This document shows, one piece after another, positions 1-7,609 of a stretch of DNA of 43,380 bases. The stretch spans positions 1 through 43,380 of the forward strand of contig NZ_JBNATW010000022.1 in NCBI RefSeq assembly GCF_049701175.1. The letters are read 5' to 3'. Origin of the DNA: Thermovenabulum sp049701175 (GTDB lineage Bacteria > Bacillota > Thermosediminibacteria > Thermosediminibacterales > Thermosediminibacteraceae). The notes beneath the pieces were generated by a model that did no database searches, was not told the DNA's origin, and saw nothing but the letters and a program-made list of their open reading frames with translations. Position 1 is the first letter of the stretch; every line of letters starts with the position of its first letter. The position numbers and the translations under genes are program-made.

Positions 1-58
1 GAACCTAAAAAAGGTTCTGTGATAATTTCTAAAACATATTATACGAGGAGGATTTGAG

Positions 59-1177
59 ATGAAATCAAAAAAATCCCTTGTAAAATTAATTTTAATTTTG
101 TGCTTAATTGCGATTCTTACAGCGGGATGCTCCAAAACTGCTAACACACAAAATACAGCTAATTCTAATAGTGTTGTTATAACCGATATGTTAGGAAGGG
201 ATGTTGAAATAAGTTTACCTGCGAAGAGAATTGTAGCAATTGGACCTGGAGCTTTAAGGCTTGTATGTTATGTGAATGGGGCAAGCAAAGTTGTAGGTGT
301 TGAGAATGCAGAAAAACAATGGCCTTCATCAGGGAGAACTTACATAATGGCATATCCGGAGTTGAAGGAACTGCCCGTCATAGGACCAGGAGGAGCTGAT
401 TCTGCACCGGATGCGGAGAAACTCGCAGGCGTAAAACCTGATGTAATATTTGTAACCTATTTGGTAGATAAAACAAAAGCAGATGAGCTTCAGGCCAAAA
501 CAGGTATACCTGTAGTAGTGCTGAGCTACGGAAAATTTGCTACTTTTGACGAGGATGTTTTTAAATCATTGAATATTATTGGCAAAATTATCGGAGAAGA
601 GAAACGGGCAAATGAAGTAGTGGAATATATAAAGAAGTGTCAGCAAGATCTTGATAATAGGACTAAGGATATTCCAGATGAAAAAAAACCAAAGGTTTAT
701 GTTGGAGCTTTGGGGATGAAGGGTGGACACGGAATTGAAAGTACCCAGGCGAATTTTCCTCCTTTCAAAGCAGTCAATGCTAAGAATGTAGCAGATGAAA
801 CAGGGCAGAAGGGAAGTATTATGATTGAGAAGGAAAAGCTCATAGCTTGGGACCCTGATATCATTTTTATCGATGAAAACAATTTAAATTTGGTAAAACA
901 GGATTATGATAAGAATACTAAATTTTACAATTCGTTGAAGGCATTTAAGGAAAAAAGTGTTTATGGATTTTTACCGTATAACTATTACACTACAAATATC
1001 GATACAGCAATAGCTGATGCTTACTGGATAGGAAAGGTCATATACCCAGAAAGATTTAATGATATTGATCCTGCAAAAAAGGCTGATGAAATTTACAAGT
1101 TTTTCTTAAATAAACCCCTTTACAACCAGATGGCAGAAATCTACGGTGGATTTAAGAAATTGGATATGGATAATTAA
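59..1177 (+). CDS. ABC transporter substrate-binding lipoprotein (metal-chelate/cobalamin type)
   Basis: This is the extracellular solute-binding part of the importer encoded with the next two genes. The N-terminus has Lys residues, a hydrophobic stretch and a lipobox LTAGC with Cys24, so it should be a membrane-anchored lipoprotein. The rest fits the Fe3+-siderophore/cobalamin binding-protein family (Peripla_BP_2): a VVITDMLGRDVEI start, a KRIVAIGPG strand near residue 57, and a KPDVIFV strand near 126. At 372 residues it is full length for the family. A GAGGAGG ribosome site lies just before the ATG. The substrate cannot be read from the sequence: iron chelates, cobalamin, or molybdate or tungstate complexes are all handled by relatives. 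The FmdE and TrmO-like genes downstream make a metal complex other than a plain siderophore worth considering; that is inference. Confidence 0.9.
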   Translation: MKSKKSLVKLILILCLIAILTAGCSKTANTQNTANSNSVVITDMLGRDVEISLPAKRIVAIGPGALRLVCYVNGASKVVGVENAEKQWPSSGRTYIMAYPELKELPVIGPGGADSAPDAEKLAGVKPDVIFVTYLVDKTKADELQAKTGIPVVVLSYGKFATFDEDVFKSLNIIGKIIGEEKRANEVVEYIKKCQQDLDNRTKDIPDEKKPKVYVGALGMKGGHGIESTQANFPPFKAVNAKNVADETGQKGSIMIEKEKLIAWDPDIIFIDENNLNLVKQDYDKNTKFYNSLKAFKEKSVYGFLPYNYYTTNIDTAIADAYWIGKVIYPERFNDIDPAKKADEIYKFFLNKPLYNQMAEIYGGFKKLDMDN

Positions 1178-1217
1178 ATTTGGTAAATAATAAAAAATTG
1201 AAAAAGGGGAAAACGAT

Positions 1218-2288
1218 GTGGTAAATACATACAGAAGATTTACTAAAGAAGATTATTTAAATTATTCCAAAAGGAAAATATATACAATAGCTTTACTTTT
1301 TCTCATGGTTGCAATGCTTTTCATTTATTCTGTAAATGCTGGCTCGGCTGAACTTTCGCCGGGCCAGGTATTTATGACTTTGTTAGGTAAAGGGGAAGAA
1401 CGGTACAAAATAATTATATGGAATATTAGGCTTCCTCGAGTGCTTTCAGCTGTTGTTGCAGGTGCAGGACTTTCTATTGCGGGTTGCGTGGTGCAAACTC
1501 TATTGAGAAATCCTCTTGCTTCTCCTTTTACCTTAGGTATTTCACAAGGAGCTGCTTTTGGTGCGGCGTTTGCAATTATCGCCCTTGGGGCTGGGAGCAC
1601 CCATAGCACAGGCGCTGATGCGGTTATAATAAATAATTTTTATTTAGTTACGGTTTTTGCACTTATAGGTGCTATGGCTTCAACAGTAATAGTTCTTTTA
1701 TTTGCAAAATTAAAAGGGGTTTCCCCGGAAGCAATGGTGCTTTCAGGTGTAGCTTTAGGTTCTTTATTTTCAGCAGGTACCGTTATATTGCAGTATTTTG
1801 CAAACGAAGTACAGGTGGCCTCAATCGTTTTTTGGACATTTGGCGATTTAGGTAGGGCATCGTGGAAGGAATTAAGTATTATGTCAATTGCTATAGGTGC
1901 AGCTTTTATATACTTTCTTTTAAACAGATGGAATTACAATGTAATCACCGGGGGGGAAGAAACGGCAAAGGGATTGGGTGTAGATGTAGAAAAGGTAAGA
2001 ATTTCTGGAATGTTTGTGGCATCACTAATAACCTCAATAATTGTCTCGTTCTTAGGAATAATAGCTTTTATCTGTCTTGTAGCACCTCATATTATAAGAA
2101 GATTAATCGGTGGAGACCACCGTTATTTTATTCCAGGCTCTGCGGTAATGGGTGCATTGTTGCTCCTTGCATCGGATACGGTGGGGAGAACTATTATTTC
2201 ACCTGTGGTTTTGCCGGTAGGGGCGATTACTTCCTTTTTAGGAGCGCCACTTTTTCTTTACCTTCTATTTAAGGGGGTAAAAGGATGA
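1218..2288 (+). CDS. ABC transporter permease, FecCD/BtuC family
   Basis: This is the membrane channel of the importer, passing the chelate delivered by the upstream lipoprotein. The protein has many hydrophobic helices (about nine or ten) and the FecCD signatures: RLPRVLSAVVAGAGLSIAG near residue 70, the NPLASPFTLGIS loop near 100, and GIIAFICLVAPHIIRRLIGGDHR near 280, which contacts the ATPase. The length of 356 residues is normal. Translation starts at GTG 1218, because the overlapping ATG at 1216 runs straight into a stop; a purine-rich AAAAGGGGAAAA tract precedes it. It is 40 bp after the lipoprotein gene and overlaps the ATPase gene by four bases, so the three genes are co-transcribed. 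The family call is secure; the substrate is not. Confidence 0.93.
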   Translation: MVNTYRRFTKEDYLNYSKRKIYTIALLFLMVAMLFIYSVNAGSAELSPGQVFMTLLGKGEERYKIIIWNIRLPRVLSAVVAGAGLSIAGCVVQTLLRNPLASPFTLGISQGAAFGAAFAIIALGAGSTHSTGADAVIINNFYLVTVFALIGAMASTVIVLLFAKLKGVSPEAMVLSGVALGSLFSAGTVILQYFANEVQVASIVFWTFGDLGRASWKELSIMSIAIGAAFIYFLLNRWNYNVITGGEETAKGLGVDVEKVRISGMFVASLITSIIVSFLGIIAFICLVAPHIIRRLIGGDHRYFIPGSAVMGALLLLASDTVGRTIISPVVLPVGAITSFLGAPLFLYLLFKGVKG

Positions 2289-3052
2289 TTTTACAGGTTG
2301 ACGGTATAGATTTCTCTTACCGTAGCAGGCCTGTATTAAAAGGGGTAAAATTTGAGGTAAAAAAAGGAGAAATCCTTTCTATTCTTGGCAATAACGGTGC
2401 AGGAAAATCTACTCTTTTAAAATGTTTAAACAAAATATTAAAGCCTCAAAAAGGAACGGTTTTTATAGATAGGAAAGATGTTTTAAAACTTTCGCGCCTT
2501 GAAGTAGCCAAAAAAATTGGCTATGTTGCTCAAAGGTACGAAAGTTATAATCTTGACGGGACAAATTTTACGGTTTTTGAGGCCGTATTGATGGGAAGAA
2601 AACCTTATATAAAATGGGATGTTTCTGCTCACGACCTCGAAATAGTAAATAATATACTTAGGGTTTTTAACTTGGAAGAACTTGCTTTGCGAAAAATTAA
2701 TGAATTGAGCGGAGGAGAACTGCAAAAAGTTATTATAGCAAGGGCATTAGCTCAAGAGCCTGAAATACTTCTTCTTGATGAGCCTACAAATAATCTCGAT
2801 TTGAAAAACCAGTTAGAAGTCTTACAAATTGTCAAAAAATGTGTATATGAACAAAATATAGCGGCTATTATGGTTATTCATGATATTAACCTTGCTTTGC
2901 GTTTTTCTGACAAATTCCTATTTCTTAAAGATAACTCAGTTTTTGCATGTGGAGGAATTGAAATTATGACACCTGAGAACATTTCTTGCGTTTATGGAGT
3001 GCCAGTTACAGTTAAAAAACATCAAAATTTGCCCTTAGTAGTACCTTTGTAA
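2285..3052 (+). CDS. ABC transporter ATP-binding protein, FecE/BtuD family
   Basis: This is the cytoplasmic motor of the metal-chelate importer. All nucleotide-binding motifs are present: Walker A GNNGAGKST near residue 36, a Q-loop region (YVAQRYE), the signature LSGGELQKV near 140, Walker B LLLDEPTNNLD near 160, and the switch histidine in IHDINLAL. The length of 255 residues matches the family. The ATG overlaps the permease stop (ATGA), indicating translational coupling. No clear terminator follows; instead a truncated trmO-like remnant begins 24 bp later and then an IS607-type element. The operon's natural 3' continuation therefore appears to have been broken. Confidence 0.93.
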   Translation: MILQVDGIDFSYRSRPVLKGVKFEVKKGEILSILGNNGAGKSTLLKCLNKILKPQKGTVFIDRKDVLKLSRLEVAKKIGYVAQRYESYNLDGTNFTVFEAVLMGRKPYIKWDVSAHDLEIVNNILRVFNLEELALRKINELSGGELQKVIIARALAQEPEILLLDEPTNNLDLKNQLEVLQIVKKCVYEQNIAAIMVIHDINLALRFSDKFLFLKDNSVFACGGIEIMTPENISCVYGVPVTVKKHQNLPLVVPL

Positions 3053-3076
3053 TAAAATATCTCAAAAGGGGGTTAG

Positions 3077-3256
3077 TCCCAAATTAAGGGTGTTTTTGCA
3101 TGTCGCTCGCCTCATCGCCCAAATCCCATTGCTTTTTGCGTTGTAGAATTGCTAAAAGTAGAAGAAAACCGCTTGACGGTAAGGGGGATAGATGCAATAG
3201 ACGGTAGCCCCTTGTTAGACATAAAGCCATACTTTCCTAAACTCGATAGTGTATAA
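3077..3256 (+). pseudogene. 5'-truncated remnant of a TrmO/TsaA-family gene
   Basis: Between the ATPase gene and the transposon one frame reads 59 codons from just after TAG 3074-3076 to TAA 3254-3256. It has no usable start codon, yet carries the signature of TrmO/TsaA tRNA methyltransferases: KGVFACRSPHRPNPI (about 3086-3130), then VVELLKVEENRLTVRGIDAI and DGSPLLDIKPYFPKLDS. The R-SP-RPNPI block is the family's S-adenosylmethionine-binding region, and the tail runs to the family's usual domain end. About the first half of the domain of roughly 130 residues is missing. In intact members I expect ATRSPHRPNPIG; here ACRSPHRPNPIA suggests drift. The remnant lies on the same strand and in line with the transporter and fmdE genes, so it was probably part of that group before damage. 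Confidence 0.8.
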
Positions 3257-3323
3257 GTAGAAGAGGTCACAACAGTTGAAAATAATAATGCAAAAAGGTA
3301 TAATTTTGATTGGGTGATATTGA

Positions 3324-3794
3324 ATGATACTAAGTGTGCAAAAGGTTAAGGAGATATATGGTATCAGCAGAAGGACACTAATAAACTGGGAAAAGGAGTC
3401 TACGAAAAAACAGGAAGAGTACCTTAAAAATCAGATTAGAAGACTTGAAGAGTATGCTAATTCTCAAAGCTGGCAGTATGAGGTTATATCTGAGATAGCA
3501 AGTGGAGTAAATGAAAACAGAAGAGGACTGCAGAAACTTTTGAACAAGATTAAAAGAGGAGAAGTTGAGAAAGTTGTAGTGGAATATCCTGACAGGCTTG
3601 CGAGATTTGGATTTGAATATCTCAAGTTTTTCATGGAAAGCTTTGGAGTAGAGCTTGTAGTTTTGGATGGAAAGGAAAATGAAGAAGATGTAAACAAAGA
3701 ACTAGCAGAAGACTTAATAGCAATAGTTACATCATTTGCAGCCAGGATTTACGGGCAAAGAGGTGGTAAAAAGCATGATAACAATCCAAGCTAA
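3324..3794 (+). CDS. tnpA: IS607 TnpA serine recombinase with internal deletion, probably inactive
   Basis: The N-terminus (VKEIYGISRRTLINWEKE) is the start of the MerR-like helix-turn-helix of IS607 transposases. From residue 26 on it matches the serine-recombinase catalytic domain: KKQEEYLKNQIRRLEEYA, then VVVEYPDRLARFGFEYL near residue 91 and DLIAIVTSFAARIYG near the end. The part that should lie between them is absent: the rest of the helix-turn-helix wing and the first catalytic strand that normally reads YARVS. At 156 residues the protein is about 40 shorter than usual for the family. The junction falls near codons 25-26 (about 3396-3401) and keeps the frame; Ser26 may be the catalytic serine fused directly to the DNA-binding helix. 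The gene overlaps tnpB by 20 bp. Loss of function is inferred, not shown. Confidence 0.8.
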   Translation: MILSVQKVKEIYGISRRTLINWEKESTKKQEEYLKNQIRRLEEYANSQSWQYEVISEIASGVNENRRGLQKLLNKIKRGEVEKVVVEYPDRLARFGFEYLKFFMESFGVELVVLDGKENEEDVNKELAEDLIAIVTSFAARIYGQRGGKKHDNNPS

Positions 3795-5226
3795 ACTTGT
3801 TTTTGACAGTAAAGAAGATAAACAAGAAGTATTAGACCTTATGAGAAGATGGTCATCCTGCGCAAGATTCGCATATAACAGACTTTTAGAAGGTAAAAGC
3901 AGAAATACACTAAAAAAAGAACTTCAAGGGATTTTTAATTTAAATTCGAGGTATGTAGATGATGCGATAATGAAGGCAAAAAGCGTTTTAGAGTCTTGCA
4001 AAGAAAGGGAAGAGAATCCGAGGAAGGTTATCTTTGGCGGCAGGAGTCTATTTGAAAAACTAAAGAAACGGCACATAAATGGAAGAGCATACAAGGAGCT
4101 AAAACTTGAGTGGCAAGAAAGAAGGAAAGGCAATCTCTACTCAAGGGGAGATAAGAGCAAGAAAGGGAACCTGAATACAAGGATCGAGATAGATGAATAT
4201 GGTATGAGATTAAGGATAAACGTAGGGGAAAGAAAGTATGTATATCCCAAGATACAAGCGGGATGGAAAAAAGGAAAGAGCCGGGAGGAATTACTACAAG
4301 CAATAAGCACCAGGGAAGAACCATATTCCGTCGAGCTAAAACTCAAAAACGGGAAGGTATATGCTTACTTTACAATTGAAGAAAACTTTCCGGAAGTTTT
4401 GGTAACAAAGGAAAATGGAGTTATAGGCATAGATGTTAACGCATATCCGGACCACATAGCGTGGTCAGAAACAGATGAGAACGGTAAGCTTGTAAGTTAT
4501 GGCAGAATACCGATGCCTGAACTTACAAGCGGCAATTCAAATAAGAGGGAATATTATAGATGGCAGTATGCTCATGAAATAGTAAGGCTAGCAGAAGAAA
4601 AGAAAAAAGCAATAGCAATCGAAAGATTGGACATAAGAGACAAAGGAAAAAGAGGGGATTTTTCAGGGAGGAAATCAAGGAGGATAAGGCACAGCTTTAG
4701 CTACAGGTCACTTTTGGAAAAAATCAAGGTTTTAGCGAAGAGGAAAGGTATACAAGTAATAGAGGTTAATCCCGCCTATACATCAGTGATAGGAATGCTG
4801 AAGTTTGCACCGCAGTATATGATAAGCAAGGACATAGCAGCTTCGTATGTCATAGCAAGAAGAGGACTTGGATTAAAAGAGCAAATTCCCGAAGGGTATA
4901 TGGCAATTCTAAAAGATTTAGATGCTGACGAATTGGAGGAATTAAAAGAGCACGTAAAGAGAACGGTTAAGAACAAACAACTAAAGAAAAGGCAACTAAA
5001 GGAGATAGACAGAGCGATAAAACTGATAAAAAGCCTTGGGAGTGAGCCAGGGAAGGCACTAATACCTCTGGGTGGAACAAGTATTAGTGCCTATAGCACA
5101 AGCTATAATCTCTGGCGAGTTCTCAAGGTAGCGGTGGTAACGCCACTCTCCCCTGAGAGGGTATTAAGGGACGTCTCTGTCCTGAAGGGAGTATTACATT
5201 CAGGGCAAGTGGGGAGACCCGGTTAA
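3775..5226 (+). CDS. tnpB: TnpB RNA-guided nuclease of the IS607-type element
   Basis: TnpB proteins are transposon-encoded nucleases guided by a right-end RNA and are the ancestors of Cas12. I chose the ATG at 3775 (MITIQAKLVF), preceded by an AGAGGTGG ribosome site, rather than the TTG 13 codons earlier inside tnpA; this gives 483 residues. The split RuvC active site is visible: Asp in VIGIDVNAYPDHIAW, Glu in AIAIERLDI, and Asp in ISKDIAASYVIARRG. The usual CxxC zinc-ribbon pairs between the second and third RuvC motifs are missing; NPAYTSVIGMLKFAPQYM stands there with no cysteine. The last 60 codons overlap strong RNA-like folds. There is no internal stop, so the nuclease may be active although its partner tnpA is damaged. 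Confidence 0.88.
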   Translation: MITIQAKLVFDSKEDKQEVLDLMRRWSSCARFAYNRLLEGKSRNTLKKELQGIFNLNSRYVDDAIMKAKSVLESCKEREENPRKVIFGGRSLFEKLKKRHINGRAYKELKLEWQERRKGNLYSRGDKSKKGNLNTRIEIDEYGMRLRINVGERKYVYPKIQAGWKKGKSREELLQAISTREEPYSVELKLKNGKVYAYFTIEENFPEVLVTKENGVIGIDVNAYPDHIAWSETDENGKLVSYGRIPMPELTSGNSNKREYYRWQYAHEIVRLAEEKKKAIAIERLDIRDKGKRGDFSGRKSRRIRHSFSYRSLLEKIKVLAKRKGIQVIEVNPAYTSVIGMLKFAPQYMISKDIAASYVIARRGLGLKEQIPEGYMAILKDLDADELEELKEHVKRTVKNKQLKKRQLKEIDRAIKLIKSLGSEPGKALIPLGGTSISAYSTSYNLWRVLKVAVVTPLSPERVLRDVSVLKGVLHSGQVGRPG

Positions 5227-5336
5227 GGGCGCGAGTTCCTGCTTCTTGGGGCAGGGGCTATGGTTGTCCCAAATACCGCCTGCTGGGGTAGGGACAACCT
5301 GAAAGGCGGTAAAAAATACCCCAGCCGTCTAAACTG
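5054..5336 (+). ncRNA. Putative omega RNA / structured right end of the element
   Basis: The 3' end of tnpB and the following 130 bp are dense in perfect inverted repeats, as expected for the guide RNA scaffold at the right end of TnpB elements. A 12-bp hairpin lies inside tnpB (5054-5065 with 5081-5092). Beyond the stop there are three interleaved pairs: 5262-5270 with 5291-5299, 5274-5281 with 5304-5311, and 5282-5290 with 5317-5325. Each pair crosses the others, so they must form pseudoknots or alternative folds. A smaller CCTGC/GCAGG hairpin lies at about 5239-5256. The guide would be the host sequence immediately after the right end. RNA identity is inferred from position and structure only. 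Confidence 0.6.
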
Positions 5337-5371
5337 GGAAGTTTGTCACAGTTTAGATGACCAGGATAAAT

Positions 5372-5899
5372 ATGGACAAAAAATTATGGGAAAAATGTGT
5401 TTTGTTTCACGGGCACGAGTGTCCGGGCCTTGCGATAGGCTTCAGAGCTTGCGAAGCAGCAAAAGAAAAGCTAAACATAGGATTTTCAAAAGATGAGGAG
5501 ATTGTATGCGTTACCGAAAACGATGCATGCGGAGTCGATGCTGTTCAGGTAATAGCCGGATGCACTGTGGGAAAGGGAAACCTGATATTTCGAGGTACAG
5601 GAAAGCAGGCTTTTACGTTTTTCAAAAGGGATACTAAAGAAGGAATTAGGATCGTATTAAAACCATCGGATAAGGAGATGAGCAGGGAAGAAAAAATGAA
5701 ATACCTATTAAGCGCTCCAGTGGAAGATATTTTTGAGTTCAAGAAGCCACATTTTGATATACCTGAAAAGGCAAGAATATTTAGGTCTGTAAAATGCGAA
5801 ATATGCGGTGAAATGGCTGCAGAAAACAAAATAAGATTGATGGAAGGTAAAAAAGTGTGTATGGACTGCAACAGTGATTATAGTAGAGGGTGGAACTAA
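5372..5899 (+). CDS. FmdE-family protein with C-terminal zinc ribbon
   Basis: This belongs to the FmdE family, named after subunit E of molybdenum formylmethanofuran dehydrogenase but widespread in bacteria that lack that enzyme. The conserved start LWEKCVLFHGHECPGLAIGFRA with Cys and His residues is present, then ENDACGVDAVQVIAGCTVGKGNL, and a zinc ribbon CEICGEM...VCMDC at about residues 143-166. I chose ATG 5372 (MDKKLWEKC), the usual family start, over the in-frame ATG at 5357, which overlaps a hairpin near the element's right end; AGGA lies five bases before 5372. The precise role in bacteria is unknown, and a role in molybdenum or tungsten handling is only suggested by the family. The importer genes upstream are the likely original partners. 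Confidence 0.85.
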   Translation: MDKKLWEKCVLFHGHECPGLAIGFRACEAAKEKLNIGFSKDEEIVCVTENDACGVDAVQVIAGCTVGKGNLIFRGTGKQAFTFFKRDTKEGIRIVLKPSDKEMSREEKMKYLLSAPVEDIFEFKKPHFDIPEKARIFRSVKCEICGEMAAENKIRLMEGKKVCMDCNSDYSRGWN

Positions 5900-5992
5900 A
5901 AATAAAAATTGCAATTAATTGACAATACCTATTATTTAGATGATAATATAAGCATAAAACTGAAAAAGGAGTTAGTAAAAGGGGGAAACATA

Positions 5993-6511
5993 ATGAGTAA
6001 AGCCCTTCTGGTCATTGATATGCTTAATGATTTTATTGATGAGAAGGGGAGTTTATTTATAGGCGGGGTAGGCAAGAGTATAATCCCTTTTATTAAAGGG
6101 AAAATTGCTGAATTTAGGCAAATGGCCTTTCCCATTATTTTTGTCTGTGACAATCACGAAAAGGATGACAAGGAATTTGAAATGTTTCCTCCTCACTGTA
6201 TAGCAAATACTTGGGGCAGTAAAATAATAGAAGAATTTGAAGTGAATAATGAAGAAAAAATAATTAAAAAACGCCGTTATAGCGCCTTTTACGGAACGGA
6301 TTTAGACCTTTATCTAAGGGAAAAAGGCATTGAAGAAATCCATCTTGTGGGCGTTTGCACAAATATATGTGTTTTATATACTGCTAAGGATGCAAGAGAA
6401 AGAGGATATGTTGTAAAAATATACAAAGACGGTGTAGCTTCTTTTGATGAAAAAGCTCATGAATTTGCTTTAAAAGAAGCCGAGAGAACTTTGGGTTGTC
6501 AAATAATATAG
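5993..6511 (+). CDS. Isochorismatase/nicotinamidase-family cysteine hydrolase
   Basis: This is a small cytoplasmic hydrolase of the isochorismatase-like fold. The N-terminal strand KALLVIDMLNDFI carries the catalytic Asp9. The GVCTNICVLYTAKDARERGY segment carries the expected nucleophile, most likely Cys126 in the family's G-V-x-T-x-x-C pattern. A catalytic Lys and a metal-binding set (DNHEKDD, PPHC) lie between. Start chosen: ATG 5993, with GGGGG eight bases before it and the family-typical MSKALLVID; an upstream ATG at 5909 lacks both features. It is 173 residues, normal for the family. Possible substrates include nicotinamide, isochorismate, ureas and carbamates; the sequence does not decide. 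It lies 93 bp after the FmdE gene and ends at a strong shared terminator. Confidence 0.82.
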   Translation: MSKALLVIDMLNDFIDEKGSLFIGGVGKSIIPFIKGKIAEFRQMAFPIIFVCDNHEKDDKEFEMFPPHCIANTWGSKIIEEFEVNNEEKIIKKRRYSAFYGTDLDLYLREKGIEEIHLVGVCTNICVLYTAKDARERGYVVKIYKDGVASFDEKAHEFALKEAERTLGCQII

Positions 6512-6520
6512 GTATATAAA

Positions 6521-6553
6521 AAATAGGCTCTTTTTTAGAGCCTATTTTTTTAT
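6521..6553. terminator. Bidirectional intrinsic terminator
   Basis: A perfect 10-bp stem (6521-6530 with 6538-6547) with a T-rich loop is followed by a run of T on the plus strand and preceded by A-rich sequence that gives T on the minus strand. It sits between two convergent genes and overlaps the stop codon of the minus-strand GerMN gene. Confidence 0.85.
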
Positions 6554-7447
6554 CATATTCTCATTTCTCGTAAAAGGTTCGTTGAAAATCATATGCCCTG
6601 CTAAGGTTTCTTCCTTTTTACCTTCTATTAAGAATTCTACTTTTTTTATTTCAGGCAGTTCTGTTAAAGAATTTACTATAGAAAATATTGTGAACGCTTC
6701 ACCCGTGGAACCACCCCAGTGCTTTGTTTTTAATTCCTTTGAAAAGTTTACAACAGCGGTACCGTTTTCTACTTTTATAGAGAGAAGCTTTGTTTCCGGG
6801 GGGATAGTTTTATAGTGGCCGGGTTGTTGCGGGCCTTTTATCAATTCTTCTACGATAATTTGTTCAAGAGGTTTATCTTTTACAACTTCTCTGTATTCTG
6901 GCACGAGATAATTTGCTCCGTCATCGGAAAAATATAGTGTAATAGTTGTTTTATTCATAATAGAATTGTTAATTGAAGCTAAATCATATCTTTTAAGCAA
7001 TCCGTAAGGCATTCCGCTTGGAGCGATCAATTCCTTGCCATCTACCAAAATATGAACCTTTTCAATTTCCGGGAATTCCGTAAGGGTATTTACTACAGAA
7101 ATTATTGCAAAGCTTTCTGCCATTATGCCGGGGAATTGTGAAAATTCCTTTGAAAAATTTACCGTTGCTATTTTGTCTTTTATGTCCAAATCTAATATTT
7201 TAGTCTCTGCAGGAATATTATTTCTTAATTCGGGGCTGGTCGGCCCTTTTAAAAGTTCTTCTAAGGCTCTTTTTGGAAGGGACTCGCCTTTTTGCAAAGT
7301 AATTTCCCTTTCTTCGCTTAAAATTTTATCATTGTCTTTATTGGCATAGTATAGGGTGATTTTTGCCTTTTCTACAGATGGTTTCGGCATGCAGGATGTT
7401 AAAAAAAACAGGCATATTAATAAAAATACATAAAAAGATTTTTTCAT
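6542..7447 (-). CDS. Lipoprotein with two GerMN domains
   Basis: The N-terminus MKKSFYVFLLICLFFLTSC is a lipoprotein signal with lipobox LTSC (Cys19). The mature part holds two similar repeats of about 120 residues, near residues 31-145 and 168-290. Each has a strand ITLYY or ITLYF, a segment of the type EELLKGPTSPELRNNIPAET or EELIKGPQQPGHYKTIPPET, then TAVVNFSKE and SVVNTLTEFPEIEKV. This is the GerMN domain, known from GerM, a Bacillus lipoprotein needed for spore septum morphogenesis and germination, and from LpqB. It suggests a surface protein involved in sporulation or envelope work. An AAGGAAG ribosome site precedes the ATG. The gene stands alone on the minus strand between terminator and chemoreceptor. 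Domain call secure, exact role not. Confidence 0.87.
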   Translation of the reverse strand: MKKSFYVFLLICLFFLTSCMPKPSVEKAKITLYYANKDNDKILSEEREITLQKGESLPKRALEELLKGPTSPELRNNIPAETKILDLDIKDKIATVNFSKEFSQFPGIMAESFAIISVVNTLTEFPEIEKVHILVDGKELIAPSGMPYGLLKRYDLASINNSIMNKTTITLYFSDDGANYLVPEYREVVKDKPLEQIIVEELIKGPQQPGHYKTIPPETKLLSIKVENGTAVVNFSKELKTKHWGGSTGEAFTIFSIVNSLTELPEIKKVEFLIEGKKEETLAGHMIFNEPFTRNENMIKK

Positions 7448-7609
7448 CTTCTTACTTCCTTTCAGATATTTTATGAAAATTCTTTTGACTATATCAATAA
7501 TAGCAGATTTTTTTCAAAAAGTCCAAAAATATCTTATTAAAATTTTTTGCAAATGAAGGGAAAAAATGGCTTGATGTCGAATTTGTTATATTTAGGGAGG
7601 TGCATATTT

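Larger units (their letters stand above)
3257..5360 (+). mobile_element. IS607-type element (tnpA + tnpB), approximate limits
   Basis: This unit contains a serine-recombinase tnpA, an overlapping tnpB and a highly structured right end. IS607 elements have no terminal inverted repeats and make no target duplications, so the limits cannot be read exactly. The left end lies between the trmO-like stop (3256) and tnpA (3324). The right end lies after the last clear fold of the right-end structure (about 5325-5357) and before the fmdE start. The tnpA copy has lost an internal piece, so the element is probably no longer self-mobile, whereas tnpB looks complete. It separates a metal-importer operon from an FmdE-family gene. 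Confidence 0.75.

Noticed and set aside
1..18. Small inverted repeat GAACCT/AGGTTC at the window start
   Set aside because: Only six base pairs and no T run; its upstream context is outside the window, so it cannot be called a terminator or riboswitch part.
1862..2272. Open frame of 136 codons inside the permease gene
   Set aside because: Cys- and Arg-rich nonsense in a shifted frame under a well-conserved FecCD protein.
5260..5496. Open frame across the element's right end into fmdE
   Set aside because: It is out of frame with the FmdE motifs and overlaps the structured RNA region; no ribosome site.
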